From Pseudomonas sp. AFG_SD02_1510_Pfu_092 (lineage in GTDB: Bacteria; Pseudomonadota; Gammaproteobacteria; Pseudomonadales; Pseudomonadaceae), in the NCBI RefSeq assembly GCF_003331055.1, contig NZ_PUQD01000055.1, forward strand, positions 1-36,263: a stretch of 36,263 nucleotides of DNA. Reading direction: 5' to 3'. The notes beneath the pieces are model-generated. The model made no database searches. It was not told the origin of the DNA and worked only from the letters and a program-made list of their open reading frames with translations. Position numbers and translations under genes: made by a program. Shown here piece by piece: positions 15,747 to 24,073 of this stretch; position 1 is the first letter of the stretch, and every line of letters begins with the position of its first letter.

Positions 15747-17995
15747 TCCGCCTGCACACCGATGGCCTGCTGCGCCGCCTGCTGTTGTTCATCCTGCTGT
15801 TCAGCCTGTGCTTCACCGTGCTGGCCAGTTCGGTGCAGCTGTACTTCGAGTATCGCCGCGAGATGCGTGACATCGAGGCACGCATGGCGTTGATCCGCGC
15901 GGGCTACCTGGCCAGCCTGGAGCGCAGCCTGTGGGACCTGGACGAAGCTCAGCTGGATACCCAGCTGCGTGGTCTGGTGGATTTTTCCGATGTCGCCCGG
16001 GTGCGCCTGCTCAGCGACGATTTCCAGTTGCTGCGCGGTGCCGCCGAACCCCAGGGGCCGCTGCGCATCGAGCGCTTCTCGCTCGATTACCAGCCGCCCT
16101 CGGGGCCGGCCAGGCACCTCGGCGAGCTGGAAGTAAGCATCGACCTCGGCGCGGTGCATCGGCGCCTGTATGCCACCGGGGTGGCCAGCCTGCTGTGGAT
16201 GGGCGTATTCCTGTGCGGCCTGGCGGTGGCCTTGTCGGGGCTGTTCTACCGCCTGGTCACCCGCCACCTGCAGGTGATGGCCGAGTTCGCCCGGCGGATC
16301 GCCGCCGGCCAGTGGCAGGAGCCGCTGCGCCTGGCCCGCCGGCCGTCGACGCGCGCCGATGAACTGGACACCGTGGCCAATGCCCTGGACGACATGCGCC
16401 GCGCCATTCTCAGTGACATCGAGCGCCGCGAGCGCGACCGCCTGGCGCTGCAGGACAAGCGCGACGAGCTGCAGGCCATGGTCGAACGGCGCACTGCCAG
16501 CCTGGCGCGGGCCAAGGACGACGCCGAGGCCGCCAACCTGGCCAAGTCGCGCTTCCTGGCAACCATGAGCCATGAGCTGCGCACGCCGCTCAACGGCATT
16601 CTCGGCATGGCCGAGCTGCTGCGCGGCGGCCGGCTGGAGGCGGCCGACCGCCAGCGCGTAGAGGCCTTGTACAAGGCCGGCGAGGGGCTGTTGGCGATTC
16701 TCAACGAAGTGCTGTATTTCGCCCGCCTGGAAGAGGGCGAAAGCCGCGCCGAGCTGGTCGGGTTTTCGCTGCGCCAGTTGTGCCAGGAGGTGCTGGCGCT
16801 GCTCGAACCGATGGCCAGGGAGCACGGCGACACCCTGCAGCTGGCCATCGACGAGCAGTTGGCCGAGTACCAGCACGGTGCCGAACAGTACCTGCGCCAG
16901 GTGCTCAGCAACCTGCTGGCCAATGCCATCAAGTTCACCGAACACGGCCAGGTGCGGCTTTCGGTGCAGGTCCTGGCCAGTGAGCCGGCGGCGCAGCGCT
17001 TGCGCGTGGCGGTCAGTGACAATGGCATCGGCATCGAGCCGGCGGTACAGGCCAGAATCTTCGAGCGCTTCGTCCAGGCCAGCGAGGCGGTGGCGCGCCG
17101 TTACGGCGGCACCGGCCTGGGCCTGGCGATCTGCAAGCACCTGGTGGAAAAACTCGGCGGCCGCATTGGCCTGGACAGCGCGCAAGGGCAGGGCAGCTGC
17201 TTCTGGTTCGAACTCGACCTGGCCCGCGGGCAGCCGCTGGCGGCCCGCCCACCCGGCCCTGCGGCCAACGCCTGCCTGGATATCCTGGTGGTCGAGGATG
17301 TGGCGTTGAACCGCGAGGTGGCGGGTGGCTTGCTGCTGCGCGATGGCCACCGGGTGAGCTTTGCCGAAGACGCCGCGCAGGCTGTGCAGGCCTGCGCCGA
17401 GCGGCGCTTCGACCTGATCCTGCTCGACGTGCAGCTACCCGGCATGAGCGGGGTGGAGCTGTGCCGGCAGCTGCGTGGCATGCCCGGGCCGAACCGCCAC
17501 AGCCGCATCCTGGCGTTGACCGCCGGCGTGCAACCGGGGCAGGTACCGGGTTACCTCGAGGCCGGCATGCAGGGCGTGCTGGCCAAGCCCCTGCGCCTCG
17601 ACCAGCTGCGCCAGGCGCTGGCCGGGGCTGCGCCCGGCGAGGTGAGCGCGGCCGACCCGAACATGGATTGGGCACTGCTGGACACCCACCGCGCGCTGCT
17701 CGGTGAGCAGAAGCTGCAAGGCCTGCTGAAGGTGCTGCGCCAGTCGCTGGAGCAGCACGCCACGGCGCTGGCCGAGGCGTTGCCGGCCCAGGACTTTACC
17801 GAAGTGCTGCACCTGGCCCACCGCCTGGCCGGCAGTTGCGATTCGCTGGGTTTCTCCGGCCTGGCTGCGCTGTTGCGCCGGCTCGAGAACGCGGCCCGGG
17901 CGCATGACGAAAGCGCCCTGAAAGCGCTGCACGGGTCGTTGCCCGCCGAACTTGCCCAGGCCCGCGCCACCCTGGAACAGCTGATTCAGCGCTGA
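15743..17995 (+). CDS. aruS: Hybrid sensor histidine kinase (AruS-like)
   Basis: 750-aa membrane kinase of the tripartite (TorS/ArcB) type. TM1 about 12-34, a periplasmic region of only ~110 residues, TM2 about 146-168, HAMP and coiled coil to ~270. HisKA follows with His277 in MSHELRTPLNG, then HATPase (NLLANAIKFTEHG, DNGIGIEP, GTGLGLAICKHL). The receiver has Asp562 in LILLDVQLPG and the HPt domain His693 in LAHRLAGSCDSLGF. Phosphate should pass His277-Asp562-His693 to the response regulator at 14257. The small periplasmic part fits sensing through the binding protein encoded just before it. Confidence 0.9.
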   Translation: MIRLHTDGLLRRLLLFILLFSLCFTVLASSVQLYFEYRREMRDIEARMALIRAGYLASLERSLWDLDEAQLDTQLRGLVDFSDVARVRLLSDDFQLLRGAAEPQGPLRIERFSLDYQPPSGPARHLGELEVSIDLGAVHRRLYATGVASLLWMGVFLCGLAVALSGLFYRLVTRHLQVMAEFARRIAAGQWQEPLRLARRPSTRADELDTVANALDDMRRAILSDIERRERDRLALQDKRDELQAMVERRTASLARAKDDAEAANLAKSRFLATMSHELRTPLNGILGMAELLRGGRLEAADRQRVEALYKAGEGLLAILNEVLYFARLEEGESRAELVGFSLRQLCQEVLALLEPMAREHGDTLQLAIDEQLAEYQHGAEQYLRQVLSNLLANAIKFTEHGQVRLSVQVLASEPAAQRLRVAVSDNGIGIEPAVQARIFERFVQASEAVARRYGGTGLGLAICKHLVEKLGGRIGLDSAQGQGSCFWFELDLARGQPLAARPPGPAANACLDILVVEDVALNREVAGGLLLRDGHRVSFAEDAAQAVQACAERRFDLILLDVQLPGMSGVELCRQLRGMPGPNRHSRILALTAGVQPGQVPGYLEAGMQGVLAKPLRLDQLRQALAGAAPGEVSAADPNMDWALLDTHRALLGEQKLQGLLKVLRQSLEQHATALAEALPAQDFTEVLHLAHRLAGSCDSLGFSGLAALLRRLENAARAHDESALKALHGSLPAELAQARATLEQLIQR

Positions 17996-18007
17996 CGTAC
18001 AAAAAAA

Positions 18008-18056
18008 TTACGACTTTTTACATCTTCGATCCGTTCGTACAACGGCGCCTTACATC
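18008..18056 (-). promoter_or_regulatory. Candidate AruR-binding cluster upstream of the permease
   Basis: Read on the minus strand, four related half-sites occur: GATGTAA (18056-18050), GTTGTAC (18043-18037), GATGTAA (18024-18018) and GTCGTAA (18014-18008). The last two are spaced by 10 bp, the helical-turn spacing of OmpR-family direct repeats. The pair GATGTAAAAAGTCGTAAT matches 14 of 18 bases of the motif at 19756. A -10-like CAATAAT follows at 18063. Binding by the response regulator is inference. Confidence 0.5.
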
Positions 18057-18121
18057 CGTTTCCAATAATCCATGGCAACCGCGTGGCACGCGGTCCATGA
18101 GGCTTCTTGGAGACAACAATA

Positions 18122-18220
18122 ATGACATGCCGTAGCGCTCAGCCCCTTCTTCATACCACCCCGCGCGGTACCGCCGCGTGGCCCTGCACCGGCCGCAACG
18201 GCGAGGTGCGCCATGACTGA
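18122..18220 (+). CDS. Possible upstream leader peptide, 32 aa
   Basis: ATG at 18122 with a good Shine-Dalgarno (GGAG at 18109-18112, 9 nt upstream) opens a 32-codon frame that ends at TGA 18218-18220, overlapping the permease start by 8 bp (ATGACTGA). The peptide begins MTCRSAQPLLHTTPRG and has four arginines (positions 4, 15, 25, 30) but no Arg cluster. It could couple translation to the permease. Whether it is translated cannot be told from the sequence alone. Confidence 0.4.
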   Translation: MTCRSAQPLLHTTPRGTAAWPCTGRNGEVRHD

Positions 18221-19619
18221 CAGCCACGAGAAAATCCAGCTTACCCGCGCGCTGAAAAGCCGGCACATCTTCATGCTGTCGCTGGGCGGGGTGATCGGCA
18301 CCGGGCTGTTCATGGGCTCGGGCGTGACCATCAACCAGGGCGGGCCGGTGGGGGCGATCCTCGCCTACCTGGTGGCCGGCTTGCTGATGTACCTGGTGAT
18401 GGTCTGCCTGGGCGAACTGTCGGTGCAGATGCCGGTGTCCGGCTCGTTCCAGGCCCACGCCACCAAGTTCATCGGCCCGGCCACCGGCTTCATGATCGGC
18501 TGGGTGTACTGGATGAGCTGGGCCACCACCGTGGGCCTGGAGTTCACCGCCGCCGGCATGCTGATGACCCGCTGGTTCCCGGAGGTGCCAATCTGGTACT
18601 GGTCGGCGCTGTTCGTGGTCGTGCTGTTCGGCCTCAACGCCCTGGCGACCCGCGCCTTCGGTGAAGCCGAGTACTGGTTCTCGGGCATCAAGGTGGCGAC
18701 AATCCTCGGCTTCATCGTCATCGGCCTGCTGGTGATCTTCGGCGCCATCCCGCTGAGCAGCGGTGCACCGGCGCCGATGTTGAACAACCTGATGGGCGAG
18801 TCGCTGTTCCCTCACGGCCTGTCGGCGGTGTTCGCGGTGATGATGACCGTGGTCTATGCCTTCCAGGGCTGCGAGATCATGGGCGTTGCCGCTGGCGAGA
18901 CCGAGCACCCGGAAAAGAGCATCCCGCGGGCCGTGCGCAACGTGGTGTTCCGCGTGTTGATCTTCTACGTGCTGGCGATTGCCGTGCTGTCGGCCATCGT
19001 CCCGTTCGAGCAGGCCGGGTTGATGGAGAGCCCGTTCGTGCAGGTGTTCGACATGGTCGGCATTCCTTTCGCGGCCGACCTGATGAACTTCGTCATCCTC
19101 ACCGCCATCCTGTCGGTGGGCAACTCCGGGTTGTATGCCTCCACGCGCATCCTCTGGGCCATGTCGAAGACCGGCATGGCGCCGAAAAGCCTGTCGCCGC
19201 TGAGCAAGCGCGGTGTGCCGCTGCGGGCGTTGAGTATCACCCTGTGCTTTGCGCTGATCTCGCTGATGACCAGCTTCATTGCCGCCGACACGCTGTTCAT
19301 GGTGCTGATGGCGGTGAGCGGCATGTCCGGGACGGTGACCTGGATCGTCATCGCCCTGGCGCAGTACCGCTTTCGCAAGGCCTGGCTGCGTGACGGTGGG
19401 CAACTGCAGGACTTGAAGTACCGGGCGCCGCTGTACCCGCTGGTGCCGCTGCTGTGCATCGCCCTGTGCAGCTCGCTGTTCGTGTTCCTGGCGCTGGATG
19501 AAACCCAGCGGCCGTCGCTGTATTGGGGCTTCGGCTTCATCGCCTTGTGCTATGCGGCGTACTTCTTCGTCAACCGCCGCCGGCAGGGGGCCTTTGCGCC
19601 GAGTGCGCCTGGCGTCTGA
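18213..19619 (+). CDS. APC-family amino acid permease
   Basis: 468-aa inner-membrane proton-coupled transporter of the amino acid-polyamine-organocation superfamily, AAT group. About 12 TM segments beginning with the diagnostic SRHIFMLSLGGVIGTGLFMG; also PVSGSF in TM3 and EFTAAGMLM. Start ATG 18213 has GAGG about 6 nt upstream and gives the typical short charged N-terminus. Position between the aru regulators and catabolic genes matches PA4981 in PAO1 as I recall it. It probably imports arginine or a related basic amino acid; the exact substrate is inference. Confidence 0.9.
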   Translation: MTDSHEKIQLTRALKSRHIFMLSLGGVIGTGLFMGSGVTINQGGPVGAILAYLVAGLLMYLVMVCLGELSVQMPVSGSFQAHATKFIGPATGFMIGWVYWMSWATTVGLEFTAAGMLMTRWFPEVPIWYWSALFVVVLFGLNALATRAFGEAEYWFSGIKVATILGFIVIGLLVIFGAIPLSSGAPAPMLNNLMGESLFPHGLSAVFAVMMTVVYAFQGCEIMGVAAGETEHPEKSIPRAVRNVVFRVLIFYVLAIAVLSAIVPFEQAGLMESPFVQVFDMVGIPFAADLMNFVILTAILSVGNSGLYASTRILWAMSKTGMAPKSLSPLSKRGVPLRALSITLCFALISLMTSFIAADTLFMVLMAVSGMSGTVTWIVIALAQYRFRKAWLRDGGQLQDLKYRAPLYPLVPLLCIALCSSLFVFLALDETQRPSLYWGFGFIALCYAAYFFVNRRRQGAFAPSAPGV

Positions 19620-19633
19620 GGTTGCAACCTCGG

Positions 19634-19742
19634 GGGCTGCTACGCAGCCCATCGCGACACAAGGCCGCTCCCACACGGTCGCGCCAGGCCGGGCCGGTTT
19701 GTGGGAGCGGCCTTGTGTCGCGAAAGGGGCGCAAAGCGCCCC
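19634..19742. terminator. Triple hairpin including a perfect 23-bp REP stem
   Basis: Three hairpins in a row, 14 bp after the permease stop. GGGCTGC-TAC-GCAGCCC lies at 19634-19650. A perfect 23-bp inverted repeat (arms 19653-19675 and 19700-19722, 24-nt loop) follows. GGGGCGC-AAA-GCGCCCC is at 19726-19742. It should separate the permease transcript from the downstream operon or protect its 3' end. There is no T-tract. Confidence 0.65.
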
Positions 19743-19755
19743 CGGCGATCGCACA

Positions 19756-19773
19756 GTTGTACAAAGTTGTAAC
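19756..19773 (+). promoter_or_regulatory. Candidate AruR box upstream of the catabolic operon
   Basis: GTTGTACAAAGTTGTAAC: two GTTGTA half-sites exactly 10 bp apart. It resembles the reverse complement of 18007-18024 (14 of 18 identical). It is followed by an unusually AT-rich stretch (19795-19855) with possible -10 sequences such as CATAAAT at 19799. This suggests that the permease and catabolic operon share one regulator. Confidence 0.5.
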
Positions 19774-19794
19774 AACCCCCTCGCAGCTCATCCT

Positions 19795-19950
19795 CGCCAT
19801 CATAAATAAAGTCTTTAAATACAATAAGTTATATCTAATTTAAGGTCTGTTACAGCCCAGCCGGGCCCCAATTGCCGCCTTGTTGAACACTCGTTTAGTA
19901 TCTCCCTCATCAAGCCCTCCAAAACCACCACAACAATACCGAGGCCCCCC
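19795..19950 (+). promoter_or_regulatory. AT-rich promoter/leader of the catabolic operon
   Basis: Rest of the 331-bp gap before the crotonase gene. 19795-19855 is strongly AT-rich (TAAATAAAGTCTTTAAATAC and onward) in an otherwise GC-rich window. The remainder is a C/A-rich leader without hairpins or ORF. A promoter here is inferred from composition and from the adjacent motif at 19756. Confidence 0.5.
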
Positions 19951-20745
19951 ATGACCACCCCGTCGTCGTCACTGTTGAGCAAGGTCGAAGCCGGCGTTGC
20001 CTGGATCACCCTCAACCGCCCCGAGCAGCGCAACGCACTGGACATCCCTACCCTCAGGCAACTGCACGCCCTGCTGGAAACCTGCAACAGCGACCCGGCC
20101 GTGCGCGTGGTGGTGTTGACCGGCAGCGGCCGCAGCTTCTGCGCCGGCGCCGACCTGGCCGAATGGGCTGCGGCCGAAGCCCAGGGCACCCTGGAAAGCT
20201 ACGGCTGGACCGAAACCGCCCACGCCCTGATGTTGCGCCTGCACAGCCTCGACAAGCCGACCATCGCCGCCATCAACGGCACCGCCGTGGGCGGTGGCAT
20301 GGACCTCAGCCTGTGCTGCGACCTGCGCATCGCCGCAGCCTCGGCACGCTTCAAGGCCGGCTACACCAGCATGGGCTACAGCCCCGATGCCGGGGCCAGC
20401 TGGCACCTGCCACGGCTGATCGGCAGCGAGCAGGCCAAGCGCCTGCTGTTCCTCGACGAGTTGTGGGGCGCCGAACGCGCTCTGGCAGCGGGCCTGGTCA
20501 GCGAAGTCTGCGCCGACGAGCAGCTGCCCGCGGTGGCCGCCGAACTGGCCGGGCGCCTGGCCAATGGCCCGACCTTCGCCTACGCGCAAACCAAGCGGCT
20601 GATCCGCGACGGCGCCCGGCGCAGCCTCGCCGAGCAGCTGGAGGCCGAGCGCCAGGCCGGCTTGCTGTGCGGCCGCAGCGAGGACGGTGCCGAGGCGTTG
20701 CAAGCCTCGGTGGAACGCCGCGCCCCCCGTTTCACCGGCCAGTAA
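19951..20745 (+). CDS. Enoyl-CoA hydratase/isomerase, PaaG-like
   Basis: 264-aa crotonase-fold enzyme, first gene of the long catabolic operon. Oxyanion-hole segments CAGADL and NGTAVGGGMDLSL. Both hydratase glutamates are replaced by aspartate: GGGMDLS at the first position and MGYSPDAGASWHLPRLIG at the second. The second segment closely resembles the PDAGGTWLLPRL of PaaG-type isomerases, so a plain hydratase activity should not be assumed. It corresponds to the enoyl-CoA hydratase gene of the PAO1 aru cluster. Acts with the acyl-CoA dehydrogenase 32 bp downstream. Confidence 0.9.
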   Translation: MTTPSSSLLSKVEAGVAWITLNRPEQRNALDIPTLRQLHALLETCNSDPAVRVVVLTGSGRSFCAGADLAEWAAAEAQGTLESYGWTETAHALMLRLHSLDKPTIAAINGTAVGGGMDLSLCCDLRIAAASARFKAGYTSMGYSPDAGASWHLPRLIGSEQAKRLLFLDELWGAERALAAGLVSEVCADEQLPAVAAELAGRLANGPTFAYAQTKRLIRDGARRSLAEQLEAERQAGLLCGRSEDGAEALQASVERRAPRFTGQ

Positions 20746-20777
20746 CCCGAAACCGACCCTTTCCAGGACCTTCGCAG

Positions 20778-21938
20778 ATGAATTTCCAACTGACCCAAGA
20801 ACAAGAAATGTTGGTGGAAGCGGTACGCAGCTTCGTTGCCAAGGAGCTGCTGCCCCACGAGGAAGCGGTGGACCGTGCCGATGCCGTGTCGCCGGAGCTG
20901 GCCGCGCAGATTCGCGGCAAGGCCATCGCCGCCGGGTTCTACGCCTTCAACATGCCCGAGGAAGTCGGCGGCGGTGGCCTGGACTACCTGTCCCAGGCGC
21001 TGATCGAACGCGAGCTGTCCAAGGTCTCCTGGGCCTTGCACGTGTTCGTCGCGCGGCCGTCGAAAATCCTCATGGCCTGCAAGGACGAGCAGATCGACGA
21101 CTACCTGTTGCCCTGCGTGCAGGGCGAGAAGATCGACTGCTTCGCCCTCACCGAGCCGGGCGCCGGCTCCGATGCCAACGCCATCAAGACCCGCGCGGTG
21201 CGCCAGGGCGATGACTTCGTCATCAACGGCAGCAAGCACTTCATCAGCCACGCCGGCCACGCCGACTTCGCCATCGTCTTCGCCGTCACCGATACCTACG
21301 AACACAACGGGCGCAAGCGCAATGCCGTCACCGCCTTGCTGGTCGACCGCGGCACCCCGGGCATGACCATCCGCCGTGGCCCCAAGTGCGTGAGCAACCG
21401 TGGTTACCACACCTACGAGCTGTTCTTCGACGATTGCCGGGTACCGGCCAGCAAGGTGCTGGGCGAAGTCGGCAAGGGTTGGGAAGTGGCCAACGCCTGG
21501 CTGACCGCCGGCCGGGTGATGGTCGCCGCCAACTGCGTCGGCCAGGCCCAGCGTGCCCTCGACCTGTCGCTGCAATGGGCCGCCGACCGCAAGCAGTTTG
21601 GCCAGGCCATCGGCAGCTACCAGGGCGTGTCGTTCAAGCTGGCCGACATGGCGACGCAGATTCGCGCGGCAGAAATGCTCACCCTGCACACCGCCTGGAA
21701 GATGGACCAGGGCAGCATGACCGACGGCGAAGCCGGCATGGCCAAGCTGTTCGCCAGCGAGATGCTGGGCAAGGTCGCCGACGAAGCCGTGCAGATCTTC
21801 GGCGGCATGGGCCTGATGGACGAAGGGCCGGTCGAGCGCATCTGGCGCAACGCGCGGATCGAGCGCATCTGGGAGGGCACCTCGGAAATCCAGCGACACA
21901 TCATCGCCCGCGAACTGCTGCGCCCGCTGCTGCGCTGA
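20778..21938 (+). CDS. Acyl-CoA dehydrogenase
   Basis: FAD-dependent oxidation of an acyl-CoA to a 2-enoyl-CoA, electrons going to ETF. 386 aa from ATG 20778. Family signatures CFALTEPGAGSDANAIKT (flavin/substrate loop), QIFGGMGLMDEGPVERIWR and the C-terminal RIWEGTSEIQRHIIAREL, with Glu366 at the position of the catalytic base of medium-chain enzymes. Many upstream in-frame codons exist, but they overlap the preceding gene. Inside the operon it sits between the crotonase and CoA-synthetase genes, which together make a short CoA-dependent oxidation route. Substrate unknown. Confidence 0.92.
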   Translation: MNFQLTQEQEMLVEAVRSFVAKELLPHEEAVDRADAVSPELAAQIRGKAIAAGFYAFNMPEEVGGGGLDYLSQALIERELSKVSWALHVFVARPSKILMACKDEQIDDYLLPCVQGEKIDCFALTEPGAGSDANAIKTRAVRQGDDFVINGSKHFISHAGHADFAIVFAVTDTYEHNGRKRNAVTALLVDRGTPGMTIRRGPKCVSNRGYHTYELFFDDCRVPASKVLGEVGKGWEVANAWLTAGRVMVAANCVGQAQRALDLSLQWAADRKQFGQAIGSYQGVSFKLADMATQIRAAEMLTLHTAWKMDQGSMTDGEAGMAKLFASEMLGKVADEAVQIFGGMGLMDEGPVERIWRNARIERIWEGTSEIQRHIIARELLRPLLR

Positions 21939-21955
21939 GCGCCAGGAGAACCCCC

Positions 21956-24073
21956 ATGTCGCATTCGATTCGTGACAACCTCAAGCGCCTGCTGGCACCC
22001 CGGCACCTGGCCTTCGTCGGCGGGCGCAGCATGGCCCGTGCGCTCAAGCGCTGCGCCGAAGGTGGCTTTGGCGGTGAGCTGTGGCTGGTCAACCCGCAGC
22101 ACGCCAGCCTGGAAGGCATCCCCTGTGTGGCGCGGGTGGCTGACCTGCCGTATGCCCCGGACGCGGTGTTTATCGCCACCAACCGTGAGCTGACCTTGCA
22201 GTGCGTTGCCGAGCTGGCCGCACGCGGCGCCGGTGGCGCCATCTGCTATGCCTCGGGCTTTGCCGAAAGCGGCGAGGAAGGCCGCCAGCTGCAGCAGCGC
22301 CTGCTCGCCGCCGCCGGCGACATGGCCTTGCTCGGCCCCAACTGCTATGGCCTGCTCGACTATCTGCACGGCGCTGCCCTGTGGCCGGTGGCGCATGGTG
22401 GCCGGCAGGTGGAGAAGGGCGTGGCGATCCTCACCCAGAGCGGCAACTTCGCCTACAACCTGTCGATGAGCGACCGCTCGCTGCCGGTGGCCTATATGGC
22501 TTCGGTCGGCAACCAGGCGCAACTGGGCGTCGCCGAACTGATGGATGTGCTGCTCGACGACCCACGGGTGACCGCCATCGGTCTGCACCTGGAAGGCCTG
22601 AAGAACGTGCCGGGCTTCGCCCGCGCCGCCGCCAAGGCGCTGCAGCAGGGCACGCCGATCATTGCCTTGAAGACCGGCGTGTCGCAGATCGGTGCCGAAC
22701 TGGCGCTCAGCCACACCAGCTCGTTGTCCGGCTCCGATGCCCTGTACGACAGCCTGTTCCGGCGCCTGGGGGTGATCCGCGTGAGCGGCCCGGTGAGCTT
22801 CGTCGAAACCCTCAAGGCCGCCGCCTGTGGGCGCTTGCCGGGCAATGGCGAGCTGGTCGCCCTGGCCTGTTCCGGTGGCGACGCCGGCCTGATCGCCGAC
22901 TATGCCGAGCGCAACCAGCTGAGCCTGCCCAAGCTGGCGCAAGCGCAGGTGGCGCAGCTGGCCGAGGTGCTGCCGGCCTATGCCAACCTGGTCAACCCGC
23001 TGGATTTCACCACTGCCATCTGGGGCGATGCCGCCGCCTTGCAGCGCATGCTCGACAGCACCCTGAGCGGCGCCGCCGATACCGCCATGCTGGTGCTGGA
23101 TTACCCGGCGGCGTTCACCGGCGAGCGCGCGGAATGCGACCTGCTGCTGGCGCTGTACTGCGATGCGCTGGAGCGCCACGGCAAGGTCGGCTTCGTCACC
23201 TCGGCCTTCCCGGAGCTGTTGCCCGCCTGCGCCCGCGAGCGCTTGCACGCGCGTGGCATCGCCGCCTTGCAGGGGGTCGAGGATGGCCTGGCCGCGTGGG
23301 GCCGCATCGTCGCCTACCAGCGCAACCGCCAGCGCTTGCTGGAGCAGGGCGAGGCCCTGCAAGTGCCGCTGTGCCCGCCGGCCCTGGCAGGGCACAGCCG
23401 GGTGCTGGACGAATGGCAATCCAAGCAAGCCCTGCGCGCCTTCGGCCTGCCGGTACCGGCCGGCATACTGAGCACCCCCGAGCGCGCCGTGGCAGACGCC
23501 GCGCGCGTCGGTTACCCGCTGGTGCTCAAGGCGGTCAGCGCGCAGCTGCCGCACAAGACCGAGGCCGGCGCGGTGGCGCTGAACCTGCGCGATGCCGCCG
23601 CCCTTGAAGCCGCACTGCTGCAGATGCGCCAGCGTATCGCTGCCAGTGCGCCGCAGGTGACGTTCGACCAGGTGCTGCTCGAACCGATGGCCCAAGCGCC
23701 ACTGGCCGAGCTGATCGTCGGCATCAAGCGTGAGCAGGACTTCGCCCTGGCCCTGGTGATCGGTGCCGGTGGCGTACTGGTCGAGTTGCTCAAGGACAGC
23801 GTCAGCCTGTTGCTGCCGACCACCGACAGCGCCATCCGCGCGGCACTGCTGAGCCTGCGCAGCGCCAGCTTGCTGCAAGGCTTCCGGGGCCGCCCGGCCG
23901 CCGACCTCGAGGCACTGGTCGCGGCGATTCGCGCGGTGGCCGACTACGCCTGTGAAAATGCCGGGCAGTTGCTGGAGCTGGACGTGAACCCATTGATGGT
24001 CGGTGCCCACGGCACCATTGCGGTCGATGCGCTGATCCGCCTCGGCCAGGCGCAAGGAGAACGACATGAATAA
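21956..24073 (+). CDS. NDP-forming acyl-CoA synthetase
   Basis: 705-aa single-chain acyl-CoA synthetase of the ADP-forming (succinyl-CoA-synthetase-like) family; it activates a carboxylic acid to its CoA thioester. N-terminal CoA-binding domain (APRHLAFVGG-type Rossmann start), ligase domain with the SHTSSLSG loop (phospho-His253), and a C-terminal ATP-grasp domain from about residue 475 (YPLVLKAVSAQLPHKTEAG, LLEPMAQAPLAELIVGIKRE, ELDVNPLMVG). SD CAGGAGAA precedes ATG 21956. The stop overlaps the aruI start by 8 bp. Its product would feed the acyl-CoA dehydrogenase. Acid substrate is inferred: guanidinobutyrate or a relative. Confidence 0.9.
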   Translation: MSHSIRDNLKRLLAPRHLAFVGGRSMARALKRCAEGGFGGELWLVNPQHASLEGIPCVARVADLPYAPDAVFIATNRELTLQCVAELAARGAGGAICYASGFAESGEEGRQLQQRLLAAAGDMALLGPNCYGLLDYLHGAALWPVAHGGRQVEKGVAILTQSGNFAYNLSMSDRSLPVAYMASVGNQAQLGVAELMDVLLDDPRVTAIGLHLEGLKNVPGFARAAAKALQQGTPIIALKTGVSQIGAELALSHTSSLSGSDALYDSLFRRLGVIRVSGPVSFVETLKAAACGRLPGNGELVALACSGGDAGLIADYAERNQLSLPKLAQAQVAQLAEVLPAYANLVNPLDFTTAIWGDAAALQRMLDSTLSGAADTAMLVLDYPAAFTGERAECDLLLALYCDALERHGKVGFVTSAFPELLPACARERLHARGIAALQGVEDGLAAWGRIVAYQRNRQRLLEQGEALQVPLCPPALAGHSRVLDEWQSKQALRAFGLPVPAGILSTPERAVADAARVGYPLVLKAVSAQLPHKTEAGAVALNLRDAAALEAALLQMRQRIAASAPQVTFDQVLLEPMAQAPLAELIVGIKREQDFALALVIGAGGVLVELLKDSVSLLLPTTDSAIRAALLSLRSASLLQGFRGRPAADLEALVAAIRAVADYACENAGQLLELDVNPLMVGAHGTIAVDALIRLGQAQGERHE

